A DNA stretch of 20,214 bases from positions 1 through 20,214 of the forward strand of contig JBCDMA010000029.1 in NCBI GenBank assembly GCA_038744645.1, in the 5' to 3' direction. Position numbers and translations under genes: made by a program. Origin of the DNA: Glaciecola sp038744645 (GTDB taxonomy: Bacteria > Pseudomonadota > Gammaproteobacteria > Enterobacterales > Alteromonadaceae). Below are positions 6,866-14,021 of this stretch, one piece after another; the first letter of the stretch is position 1, and each line of letters opens with the position of its first letter. The notes under the pieces are model-generated. The model did no database searches and was not told the DNA's origin. It saw only the letters and a program-made list of their open reading frames with translations.

Positions 6866-8476
6866 CTACATTCTGAAAACGCCAAAATCGGTCTTCTCTA
6901 TGGGCGCTTGTAAACTGATTTCTAACGCTAATGCAACGACAGTGCGCGTATCTTTAGGATCAATGACACCGTCATCCCACAGCCTTGCTGAAGCATAAAA
7001 CGGGTGCCCTTGACTGTCATATGTGTCAATAACCGGTTGCTTGAAGTTTGCCTGTTCTTCATTGGACAGTGTTTTGCCTTCTCGCGCCGCTTGTGATTTT
7101 TTGACCTCAAGCAGCACACCTGCAGCTTGTTCTCCGCCCATCACCGATATACGCGCGTTCGGCCACATAAATAAAAACCGCGGATCATAAGCTCTGCCGC
7201 ACATACCATAATTGCCAGCGCCGAAACTACCTCCAATGATGACGGTAATCTTGGGTACTTTTGCACACGCAACCGCTGTAACCATCTTTGCACCATGTTT
7301 GGCAATTCCACCGGCTTCATATTGTTTTCCTACCATAAAACCCGTGATGTTCTGTAGAAATAGCAAGGGAATGTTGCGCTGACAACAAAGCTCAATGAAA
7401 TGCGCGCCTTTTACTGCAGATTCTGAAAATAAAATGCCGTTATTGGCCAATATGCCGACTTGTAAGCCTTCAATAGTGGCGAAACCGCAGACAAGCGTTG
7501 CGCCATACAAAGCCTTAAACTCATCGAATTCGCTGTCGTCGACAATGCGCGCAATAATGTCTCTGACATCATAGGGTTGTTTACTGTCTTTGGGCACAAT
7601 GCCGTATATATCTTCAACTGAATAACGCGGCGGCTTAATAGCGTTGTTTGATATCGATGTATTGCTTGGGTTGCGATTCAAATGTTTTACAGCATTGCGC
7701 GTCAACTGCAATGCATGGTGATCGTTATTTGCTAAATGATCGACAACACCGGAGATGCTTGCATGTACTTCACCCCCACCAAGGGCTTCCGCAGTGACTA
7801 CTTCTCCCGTCGCAGCTTGCACCAGCGGCGGACCCGCTAGAAAGATAGTGCCTTGCTCCCTTACGATAATTGACTCATCTGCCATTGCTGGTACATAGGC
7901 CCCGCCGGCTGTGCAACTGCCCATGACCACTGCGATTTGAGGTATGTTTTTAGCCGACATGTTTGCCTGGTTAAAAAAAATACGTCCAAAGTGTTCTTTA
8001 TCCGGGAAAACTTGGTCTTGTCTGGGCAGATTGGCGCCGCCAGAATCTACCAAATAAATACAGGGCAATTGGTTTTGTTCAGCGATGGCTTGTGCGCGTA
8101 AGTGCTTTTTCACCGTCAGTGGATAATAGGTACCGCCTTTGACTGTCGCATCATTGGCAACGACCATGCACAAAATGCCATTGATTTTCCCAATCCCGGC
8201 AACAACGCCTGCACAAGGCACATAGTCATCATATACTTCATGTGCCGCTAGCTGGCCGATTTCTAGAAAACTGGATTGGTCGTCAAGCAACGCGTCTATG
8301 CGCTCTCTTGCCAGCAGTTTTCCTCTCGCTTTGTGCCTTTCAACAGCGTTTTGGCCACCGCCTAGGCTGATTTTACTGACCAGCGCATTAAGTGCATTGA
8401 CCTGCGTTTGCATATATAGACGATTGCACTTAAATGACTCATTTGCCGTGTTCACATTGTTTTTCAATAGGGCCAA
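6866..8476 (-). CDS. liuB: 3-methylcrotonyl-CoA carboxylase, carboxyltransferase (beta) subunit
   Basis: The 536-residue carboxyltransferase has GGGQNAVERHKARGKLLARERI near the N-terminus, then GGTYYPLTVKKHLRAQ, YLVDSGGANLPRQDQVFPD and GSCTAGGAYVPAMADE. The C-terminal half carries IIGGSFGAGNYGMCGRAYDP and FMWPNARISVMGGEQAAGVL. These are diagnostic for MCCase beta and distinguish it from propionyl-CoA carboxylase. It moves CO2 from biotin on LiuD to 3-methylcrotonyl-CoA. The start is TTG at 8476: GGAG sits 7 bases upstream (8484-8487), whereas the first in-frame ATG (8413) has no ribosome site and would lose 21 residues. The gene begins 14 bases after the liuA stop. Length matches the usual 535 or so. 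Confidence 0.93.
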   Translation of the reverse strand: MALLKNNVNTANESFKCNRLYMQTQVNALNALVSKISLGGGQNAVERHKARGKLLARERIDALLDDQSSFLEIGQLAAHEVYDDYVPCAGVVAGIGKINGILCMVVANDATVKGGTYYPLTVKKHLRAQAIAEQNQLPCIYLVDSGGANLPRQDQVFPDKEHFGRIFFNQANMSAKNIPQIAVVMGSCTAGGAYVPAMADESIIVREQGTIFLAGPPLVQAATGEVVTAEALGGGEVHASISGVVDHLANNDHHALQLTRNAVKHLNRNPSNTSISNNAIKPPRYSVEDIYGIVPKDSKQPYDVRDIIARIVDDSEFDEFKALYGATLVCGFATIEGLQVGILANNGILFSESAVKGAHFIELCCQRNIPLLFLQNITGFMVGKQYEAGGIAKHGAKMVTAVACAKVPKITVIIGGSFGAGNYGMCGRAYDPRFLFMWPNARISVMGGEQAAGVLLEVKKSQAAREGKTLSNEEQANFKQPVIDTYDSQGHPFYASARLWDDGVIDPKDTRTVVALALEISLQAPIEKTDFGVFRM

Positions 8477-8490
8477 TATCGTTCTCCGAC

Positions 8491-9663
8491 CTAAGCTGTC
8501 TCGTTAAACAATTCACGCCCAATCAGCATGCGTCTTATCTCAGAGGTGCCTGCACCTATTTCGTAGAGTTTTGCATCTCGAAGTAAACGGCCGGTTGGAT
8601 ATTCATTGATATAGCCGTTACCACCGAGTAATTGAATGGCATCAAGGGATAATTTGGTGGCGAGTTCGGCCGCATATAAGATTGCGCCAGCAGCGTCTTT
8701 GCGCGTGGTTTCACCACGGTCACAGGATTTGGCAACAGCGTAGACATAGGCTCTTGCAGCGTTCAATTGCGTGTACATGTCTGCGACTTTTCCTTGAATA
8801 AGCTGGAATTCTCCAATGGATTGACCAAACTGTTTACGGTCATGGATATAGGGTACAACCACATCCATACACGCCTGCATGATCCCAAGTGGACCGCCGG
8901 ACAACACCAATCGTTCATAGTCGAGTCCGCGCATTAACACCTTAACGCCGCCATTCACTTCGCCGAGCACGTTTTCCTCTGGCACTTCGCAGTCTTCAAA
9001 CACTAATTCACATGTATTCGACGAACGCATACCTAGTTTGTCGAGTTTCTGTGCCCTTGAGAATCCGGCAAAGTCGCGTTCAACGATAAACGCAGTGATC
9101 CCTTTTGGGCCTGCATTAACATCAGTTTTTGCATAAATAACAAACACATGTGCATCCGGTCCGTTGGTGATCCACATCTTGCTACCATTTAAGATATATC
9201 TGTCACCTTCCTTATCAGCGCGTAATTTCATGCTCACAACATCTGAGCCTGCGTTCGGTTCACTCATTGCTAGTGCGCCCACGTGCTCGCCACTCACCAG
9301 TCGGGGAAGATATTCATTTTTTTGGTAAGCATTGCCGTTTTTGTATATCTGATTGACGCAAAGGTTACTGTGCGCACCATAACTCAATCCTATGCCTGCA
9401 CTTGCTCGACTAATTTCTTCCATCGCGACTGTGTGCGCGAGATAACCCATGCCTGCACCACCGTATTCTTCACTGACTGTGACGCCGAGTAATCCCATTT
9501 CACCAAACTTGTGCCATAGTTCATTTGGAAACTGGTTGTTTTCATCCGCCGATGCTGCAATAGGTGCGATTTCGTTTTGCGCAAATTGATTGACGTGTTC
9601 GCGCAACATGTCCACGTCTTCACCTAGCCCAAAATTTAACGTTGGGTAAAGAGCACTTATCAT
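8491..9663 (-). CDS. liuA: Isovaleryl-CoA dehydrogenase
   Basis: The 390-residue acyl-CoA dehydrogenase has the FAD/substrate segments AMSEPNAGSDVVSMK (132-146) and WITNGPDA. Its GLDYERLVLSGGPLG motif places the catalytic base Glu250 at the position peculiar to isovaleryl-CoA dehydrogenase, not at the C-terminal position used by medium- and short-chain enzymes. QLLGGNGYINEYPTGRLLRDAKLYEIGAGTSEIRR near the C-terminus completes the signature. It oxidises isovaleryl-CoA to 3-methylcrotonyl-CoA, passing electrons to ETF. Its ATG overlaps the liuR stop by one base (TAATG), with AGAGG 9 bases before, indicating translational coupling to the regulator. Confidence 0.95.
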   Translation of the reverse strand: MISALYPTLNFGLGEDVDMLREHVNQFAQNEIAPIAASADENNQFPNELWHKFGEMGLLGVTVSEEYGGAGMGYLAHTVAMEEISRASAGIGLSYGAHSNLCVNQIYKNGNAYQKNEYLPRLVSGEHVGALAMSEPNAGSDVVSMKLRADKEGDRYILNGSKMWITNGPDAHVFVIYAKTDVNAGPKGITAFIVERDFAGFSRAQKLDKLGMRSSNTCELVFEDCEVPEENVLGEVNGGVKVLMRGLDYERLVLSGGPLGIMQACMDVVVPYIHDRKQFGQSIGEFQLIQGKVADMYTQLNAARAYVYAVAKSCDRGETTRKDAAGAILYAAELATKLSLDAIQLLGGNGYINEYPTGRLLRDAKLYEIGAGTSEIRRMLIGRELFNETA

Positions 9664-10070
9664 TATTTAGTACCTCTTTGCTCACTGGTTAATGCGTCCA
9701 GTTCTTCTTTACATCTGGCTTCAACGTCATTCAGTTCAGCCATAAGCATGTTGATATCATTTAATTGAAGCTGTAATACTTCGCGCTTGGTTTTTGTGAG
9801 GTGGAGCAAGGTTTTCAACTGTTCCGCTGAGTTTGGATTGGTATCGTACAAATCAAAAAGATTTCGAATTTCCGCCAACGAGAAGCCGAGGCGTTTGCCT
9901 CGCAGTATGAGCTTTAATCGTACTTTGTCTTTATGTGAATAGACTCGCGTCATGCCCTCGCGCGATGGGTGGATTAGCCCTTGTTCCTCATAAAATCGAA
10001 TACTACGTGGCGTAAGCTCGAATTCTCGAGCGATTTCACCAATTGAGAAGGTTTGGTTTGATTGTGTCAT
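9663..10070 (-). CDS. liuR: MerR-family regulator of the leucine/isovalerate operon
   Basis: The 135-residue MerR protein has an N-terminal winged helix: FSIGEIAREFELTPRSIRFYEEQGLI (8-33), then TRVYSHKDKVRLKLILRGKRLGFSLAEI (41-68). A coiled-coil-like dimerisation helix follows (about 80-125). It lacks the cysteine pairs of metal-sensing MerR proteins; the only Cys is at about residue 119. Position as first gene of liuRABCD and overlap with liuA identify it as LiuR. In other gammaproteobacteria this protein represses the operon until a branched-chain acyl intermediate appears; the ligand here is inferred. The ATG has no clear Shine-Dalgarno. Palindromic candidate operators lie 14-70 bases upstream, consistent with autoregulation. 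Confidence 0.92.
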   Translation of the reverse strand: MTQSNQTFSIGEIAREFELTPRSIRFYEEQGLIHPSREGMTRVYSHKDKVRLKLILRGKRLGFSLAEIRNLFDLYDTNPNSAEQLKTLLHLTKTKREVLQLQLNDINMLMAELNDVEARCKEELDALTSEQRGTK

Positions 10071-10083
10071 TGCTGATGCTAAT

Positions 10084-10097
10084 TAACATATATGTTA
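10084..10097. promoter_or_regulatory. 14-bp perfect palindrome in the liuR leader
   Basis: TAACATATATGTTA is a perfect 14-base palindrome located 13 bases upstream of the liuR start codon, between the likely promoter and the gene. It could bind a second regulator or form part of the leader. Being AT-rich, it may also be chance. Confidence 0.3.
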
Positions 10098-10107
10098 CAT
10101 TTTTACC

Positions 10108-10140
10108 TTGACGTTTACGTAAAGTCAAGTTCACGTAAAG
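10108..10140. promoter_or_regulatory. Candidate LiuR operator and liu promoter
   Basis: A TTTACGTAAA core (10114-10123) is flanked by TTGAC (10108-10112) and GTCAA (10124-10128), giving a nearly perfect 21-base dyad. The 12-mer GTTTACGTAAAG (10113-10124) recurs with one change as GTTCACGTAAAG (10129-10140), 16 bases on. On the minus strand TTGACT (10123-10128) can act as a -35, with TAAAAA 17 bases further. The dyad therefore overlaps the promoter, as is usual for MerR-family sites. Assignment to LiuR rests on position and symmetry. Confidence 0.6.
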
Positions 10141-10199
10141 CTCGCTTGAAGATAAGTAGCATTTTGCAATGTGGTTTTGAATGTCGTTAAGAGGGCAAG

Positions 10200-11843
10200 C
10201 TAAGTGATTTCTTCAAATATCCATTGGTCGTTTTCATATCGAACGTTTGAAGACAAGTATTCCCGTTCAGCTTGCCAGCGTTGCTTTCCCATGTTGACTG
10301 TCACGCCAGGATACAGCTCGGACAGCGCTATTAAACGTGCGTTTGCCCGATAGTTTTCTATATCTTTTTGTAGATTGCTTTTGATGGTTAACATCCAGTT
10401 GAGAAGCAAGCGCTGTGATGCCAATGCGCTATCAAGCGCTTCGATTTTGCTGAGTAAATGTTGTGGGACCAATTTTTTATTGATTTGCTTTACGTGTTGT
10501 TCATGATTATCACTGGAGATAAGCAACTCCTGAGAGAGATCAGTAACTGCAGTAAGGCGATCTGTGAGCAATCTGTAGCCATCGGTAAAATCAATATCGA
10601 GCGCTGAACCAGAGACTGCGCCTGCAATACCAACTTCCACTGTATCGTACGCCTTAATACTCGAGGCAAAAAAGGCGCCATCGGCTTGCTGCGCTAACCC
10701 AATTGTGCATCGCCCATGGCAAACAATTTTCGAATACGCCAGTTGTTTCAATGCTTGTAAATGTTTACCGCACACAATATCCAAGCCTTGCCCGTGGTGA
10801 ACAATGATGTTGCCGTTGGCAAAAAGCTGGCAATCGTATTCTTCCATTTGCCCAGTTGCGCCTTGCGTTATTAGAATATCTCCACCCGCCCTAATCAATG
10901 AAGATTCGACAAAGCCATTAATGATAACGTCGCCCGTTGCTATTATCTGAGCATCTTCTGTCACATCGCCATCAATCAAAACCGAACCACTGTAATCAAT
11001 GTTCTCAGTAGCGGCACTAACACCTTTACTGAACATCATTTCGAGGATGCTCATACAGGCGTTGTCAAACTTTGGTTGCCCGGCGATGACAGAAACAATA
11101 ATATTTTCATTATTTTCACTGATTTGCGTATTATCTCCCAGCTCGATGTCTTTCCATTGTCCGGGTTCAGCGGTCAATAGCCTATCGGTGACTGTATATC
11201 CCGCGCGTCCTTTGGTAGGCGGTATGCGCTGCGCGACTGCTTGGCCAGGCGTGACCAAAATGGCATCAGCAAGTTTTTGAATATCAGTAGTGGCTTTTTC
11301 GCTTTCTTGATGCTTTAACAATCGCGCTAATGCGGTGGATACAAGCGGTTTTATATAAGAGTGTTTTCCTGGTCTCGCAGGCAAGCCTTTTGCCACAATT
11401 GCACTGGTTACTGTACCTTCTTGTGCATCGCGTGTTTTTACCAATAAGCTGTCGATTGCCTTTGTGCTAACGCCTCTGACAACCCCTTTATCTCGAAGTG
11501 CTTCAATGACTTGAAAGGTTGAAAGCGTTTTATCTCCTGACTTTGTATGCAGTGACAAGGTTGCCTGCATACCGTCTTCTGCAATTGATATTTCTGGGTT
11601 GATGACATTGAGCACTCCAATGATACTGACAATTGGATTAATGTCTCTAAGCTGCTGTTTAATATCCAGATCATCACATAGATCTTGTAAATTCTGATGA
11701 TTAATTATGAATTCAGCATATTCTGATGCCGCTAAGTACTGCGCAAGTTCATCCGCCTTTGTGTCTTTTTTACATAACAGTGGATCAGCACTCATCTCTA
11801 GTTTCGAACCATATTGAATCGTTTTCAACGTTATGCCACGCAT
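10200..11843 (-). CDS. FapA family protein (DUF342, flagellar assembly protein A-like)
   Basis: The 547-residue protein has the FapA/DUF342 layout. An N-terminal region (1-180) is followed by a conserved segment, TPGQAVAQRIPPTKGRAGY (198-216), and ELGDNTQISENNENIIVSVIAGQP. A glycine-rich parallel beta-helix follows (about 285-415: GSVLIDGDVTEDAQIIATGDVIINGFV and related repeats), then a C-terminal helical region (about 455-510). No signal peptide is present, so it is cytoplasmic. The ATG has TAAGGAA 7 bases upstream, overlapping the sbcB stop; the 14-base gap indicates one transcript with sbcB. Relatives have been linked to polar flagellar assembly, but no flagellar gene is nearby, so the role here is open. 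Confidence 0.85.
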   Translation of the reverse strand: MRGITLKTIQYGSKLEMSADPLLCKKDTKADELAQYLAASEYAEFIINHQNLQDLCDDLDIKQQLRDINPIVSIIGVLNVINPEISIAEDGMQATLSLHTKSGDKTLSTFQVIEALRDKGVVRGVSTKAIDSLLVKTRDAQEGTVTSAIVAKGLPARPGKHSYIKPLVSTALARLLKHQESEKATTDIQKLADAILVTPGQAVAQRIPPTKGRAGYTVTDRLLTAEPGQWKDIELGDNTQISENNENIIVSVIAGQPKFDNACMSILEMMFSKGVSAATENIDYSGSVLIDGDVTEDAQIIATGDVIINGFVESSLIRAGGDILITQGATGQMEEYDCQLFANGNIIVHHGQGLDIVCGKHLQALKQLAYSKIVCHGRCTIGLAQQADGAFFASSIKAYDTVEVGIAGAVSGSALDIDFTDGYRLLTDRLTAVTDLSQELLISSDNHEQHVKQINKKLVPQHLLSKIEALDSALASQRLLLNWMLTIKSNLQKDIENYRANARLIALSELYPGVTVNMGKQRWQAEREYLSSNVRYENDQWIFEEIT

Positions 11844-11857
11844 GGTTGTTTTCCTTA

Positions 11858-13279
11858 TTAAATGCTTTGAGCGTATTCGTACAACTTTTTTAGTATTTCA
11901 ACTTTTTTAGGGTGATGAGAATGAGTCGCTGCCAGGCTTTCTATTGAAGAGATAAAGACAGTTAGACTATTGCATCCGTCACCTTGTGATAATCGCTCGC
12001 GTCGATACTCTTGCCAACGTTGTAAACCCTTTTCATCGAAATTTGCAGGATAGTTTCTGCCAATGAACTTAAACAACTGCCGGTGGTACAAAACATCATC
12101 AAAAAGGGTTTTAAGCTCGCTGTAGGTGGGCACCTCAGCATTCCTGATTTGTTGCATGTTGCGTTTGTCTTCAGGCGAAGGAAAAGGCCGTTCATAAAGC
12201 ATTACATCTACATTATCTGTGTCGCTCACGGGTACTTGATTGTAGTGATAAGCCTTTTTTATTTTGTCCACTAAATGCAGGTGTTGTTTTATCTTATGAT
12301 AGTTATCCAGACACTTGTTTCTGTCCAGACCAATGCGCTCTGCGTGCTGCGGGGTTAGCATTTTGGCTGACGTAATGAATGGGCACTTATTTAGCTTTAT
12401 GTTAAGCAACCCCGGTTTGTCTTGACTTTTATCACGTGAGTACTGGTGCGTAAGTAGCGCGTCAACAGGAATGTCAAATATTGGTTCTAGCGGTTTGGAC
12501 AAATCAATGGCAATGACGCTATTTTTGTCATTAGGATGAGGACACACAGGTAGGATCCAAGTGGCGCAGCCTTGAGCCGGGCTGATCCTGCCAGAAATGT
12601 ATAGCGCAGGCGTTAATTGACTGACATCTATCTGACGCGCCACTTCTGCTTTGTGTCGCAGTGAAAAGTAGTACTCGTATAAATCAGGCGCATGTGACTT
12701 AATTTTTTTTGCAAGTGAAATAGTCGCGTGGACATCAGACAGAGCGTCGTGCGCATTAGTGTGTTCAATAGCGTTTACTTCAGCAAGTTTCTCTAATTTA
12801 AACGAAGGTACGTCATCGATGGTGAAACACCAATTCAACGACGTCGGGCGAAGCACATAGGCCGCCCTTACTAAATCAATTATGTCCCATCGCGAGTTTT
12901 CATGTGCGTACTCTCTTTCGTAAACGGGCAAAAAATTGCGATAAAACAGATGCCGTGTTACTTCGTCATCAAAATTAATATTGTTGTATCCGACAACGCA
13001 TGTCTGCGGGATCATCATGGTCTGATAAACTTTTTCAGCGAATTGCGTTTCCAACATTCCTTTAGCTAACGACGCTTGGGGCGTTATGCCAGTGATGAGA
13101 GATGCTTCAGGGTTGGGCAGGTAATCATTTGGGATCTGGCAGAAAAAGTTGATGGGTTCGCCAATAACCTCCAATGCTGCATTTGTTCTCAATGCCGCAA
13201 ATTGAACAGGAAAATCCAGCTTTGGATTGACTCCCCACGTCTCGTAGTCGTGAAACAACAGCGTTGGGCTACTTTCCAT
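11858..13279 (-). CDS. sbcB: Exodeoxyribonuclease I
   Basis: The 473-residue 3'-5' single-strand DNA exonuclease has an N-terminal DnaQ-type nuclease domain with Asp11 and Glu13 (FHDYETWG), Asp104 (GYNNINFDDE), His177 and Asp182 (HDALSDVHA). All five match E. coli ExoI (D15, E17, D108, H181, D186) with a constant shift of 4. WILPVCPHPNDKNSVIAIDLS begins the SH3-like domain, and the C-terminal ExoI domain ends near KRNMQQIRNAE...FKFIGRNYP. It acts in recombination and mismatch repair by trimming 3' ends. Length equals the usual size. The ATG has only a weak ribosome site. A Fur-like box lies 12 bases upstream. Confidence 0.96.
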   Translation of the reverse strand: MESSPTLLFHDYETWGVNPKLDFPVQFAALRTNAALEVIGEPINFFCQIPNDYLPNPEASLITGITPQASLAKGMLETQFAEKVYQTMMIPQTCVVGYNNINFDDEVTRHLFYRNFLPVYEREYAHENSRWDIIDLVRAAYVLRPTSLNWCFTIDDVPSFKLEKLAEVNAIEHTNAHDALSDVHATISLAKKIKSHAPDLYEYYFSLRHKAEVARQIDVSQLTPALYISGRISPAQGCATWILPVCPHPNDKNSVIAIDLSKPLEPIFDIPVDALLTHQYSRDKSQDKPGLLNIKLNKCPFITSAKMLTPQHAERIGLDRNKCLDNYHKIKQHLHLVDKIKKAYHYNQVPVSDTDNVDVMLYERPFPSPEDKRNMQQIRNAEVPTYSELKTLFDDVLYHRQLFKFIGRNYPANFDEKGLQRWQEYRRERLSQGDGCNSLTVFISSIESLAATHSHHPKKVEILKKLYEYAQSI

Positions 13280-13291
13280 GGCTTACTATGT

Positions 13292-13306
13292 TGATAATAG
13301 TTATCA
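13292..13306. promoter_or_regulatory. Fur-box-like dyad upstream of sbcB
   Basis: TGATAATAGTTATCA matches the 7-1-7 Fur core (TGATAAT-N-ATTATCA) at all but one position. It ends 12 bases before the sbcB ATG on the minus strand and overlaps a possible -10 (TATGAT). Iron control of sbcB is not established, and the surrounding DNA is AT-rich, so a chance match is possible. Confidence 0.35.
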
Positions 13307-13554
13307 TAAAAGTATAGTGTTATTACATTAAAAACAAGGTGATAACGAATTTTACAGGGTAGAACGAGTATTGTTTTATCCAACTAAAATATAAAAATAA
13401 AATATTAAGACGAAATAGGAATAATAAAACTCGGTCATTTTCTTGTCACGCTAGCGCGGATAAGAAGCGGCGTTGCATAACGAATTTCAAGCTTTTTTTG
13501 TTATAAAAAATTAATCATTTAAAGCGCTAAGTTATAGTGACTTTTGGCGCGCTT
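13307..13554. other. AT-rich intergenic spacer
   Basis: This stretch between the divergent sbcB and the small gene is strongly AT-rich, especially 13380-13430. It contains an 8-base palindrome CGCTAGCG (13449-13456) and a run of seven T (13494-13500). TATAGT at 13533-13538 is a plausible -10 box for the downstream small gene, with only a poor -35. No coding region or RNA gene was recognised. Confidence 0.4.
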
Positions 13555-13570
13555 GCGTTACACTTAACGC
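13555..13570 (+). promoter_or_regulatory. Perfect hairpin in the leader of the small gene
   Basis: GCGTTA and TAACGC form a perfect 6-base stem around a CACT loop, ending 8 bases before the AGGAG ribosome site. If transcription starts after the TATAGT at 13533, this stem lies in the 5' untranslated region and could affect translation or stability. Confidence 0.4.
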
Positions 13571-13590
13571 TCAACGATAGGAGAATCACA

Positions 13591-13842
13591 ATGAACGAAG
13601 CAATTAATGCGTCACATAATGTCAACGACTCCTTCGCACTGCATACAATAAATAATAGCAACGCTGGTGCTTTCCTTTCACCTTATTTCTCCATGCGAAA
13701 ACTAAGAATGGTGTACAACGAACTCGCATTGGCGGATGAATTTGAGTTCAAAAACTTTGATGAGTTTAAACAAACGGTCCTTTCTTCACCTGTGCCGCAA
13801 CTAGAGCTGAGTAAGTGGCAGGCGATTGCATCTCGTCGATAA
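13591..13842 (+). CDS. Small hypothetical protein, 83 residues
   Basis: The ATG at 13591 has a textbook AGGAG (13579-13583) 7 bases upstream, which is why it is preferred over an in-frame upstream start at 13537. The product is soluble, without signal peptide or membrane segment. The N-terminal 25 residues are Asn/Ser-rich (NEAINASHNVNDS). The rest looks folded, with PYFSMRKLRMVYNELALADEFEF, then FDEFKQTVLSSPVPQLELSKWQAIASRR, probably mostly helical. I do not recognise a family. It stands alone between divergent sbcB and the co-directional asparaginase gene, with its own leader hairpin upstream and a weak terminator-like stem downstream. Confidence 0.7.
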   Translation: MNEAINASHNVNDSFALHTINNSNAGAFLSPYFSMRKLRMVYNELALADEFEFKNFDEFKQTVLSSPVPQLELSKWQAIASRR

Positions 13843-13875
13843 TTCCCAAAACCCTGTAAGACATTTGCTACACCC

Positions 13876-13900
13876 AAAACAATAGCTGTTTTTTGTTTTT
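13876..13900 (+). terminator. Weak terminator-like stem after the small gene
   Basis: AAAACA (13876-13881) pairs with TGTTTT (13887-13892) around ATAGC and is followed by TTGTTTTT. The T tract fits an intrinsic terminator, but the stem is short and AT-rich. Confidence 0.35.
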
Positions 13901-13901
13901 A

Positions 13902-13968
13902 GCGTTATCCTTAGAAGAGGGCGTTTAAACAGAATACCAAGCACTGGTATAAGCGCCTGGGATAATGC
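13902..13968. repeat. Nested inverted repeat upstream of the asparaginase gene
   Basis: Three inverted pairs are nested. GCGTTATCC (13902-13910) pairs with GGATAATGC (13960-13968) with one G-T pair. GGCG (13920-13923) pairs with CGCC (13954-13957). ATACCA (13934-13939) pairs with TGGTAT (13945-13950) around an AGCAC loop. It may be a transcript structure in the leader of the next gene or a repeat remnant. Confidence 0.45.
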
Positions 13969-14021
13969 GTATTGTCTTCGTGACAGTCTCTCACAACATC
14001 TAAGATCAAAAACTACAAGCC

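Noticed and set aside
6046..6885. Longer liuC from an in-frame TTG at 6885
   Set aside because: It would overlap the end of liuB and add 16 residues atypical of the family; the ATG at 6837 gives the usual length.
13537..13842. 101-residue version of the small protein
   Set aside because: The extra 18 codons lack a ribosome site and cover the leader hairpin, while the ATG at 13591 has AGGAG at ideal spacing.
13902..13968. Integron attC site
   Set aside because: The outer arms resemble attC symmetry, but the GTTRRRY/RYYYAAC core sites are absent on both strands and there is no integrase or cassette array.
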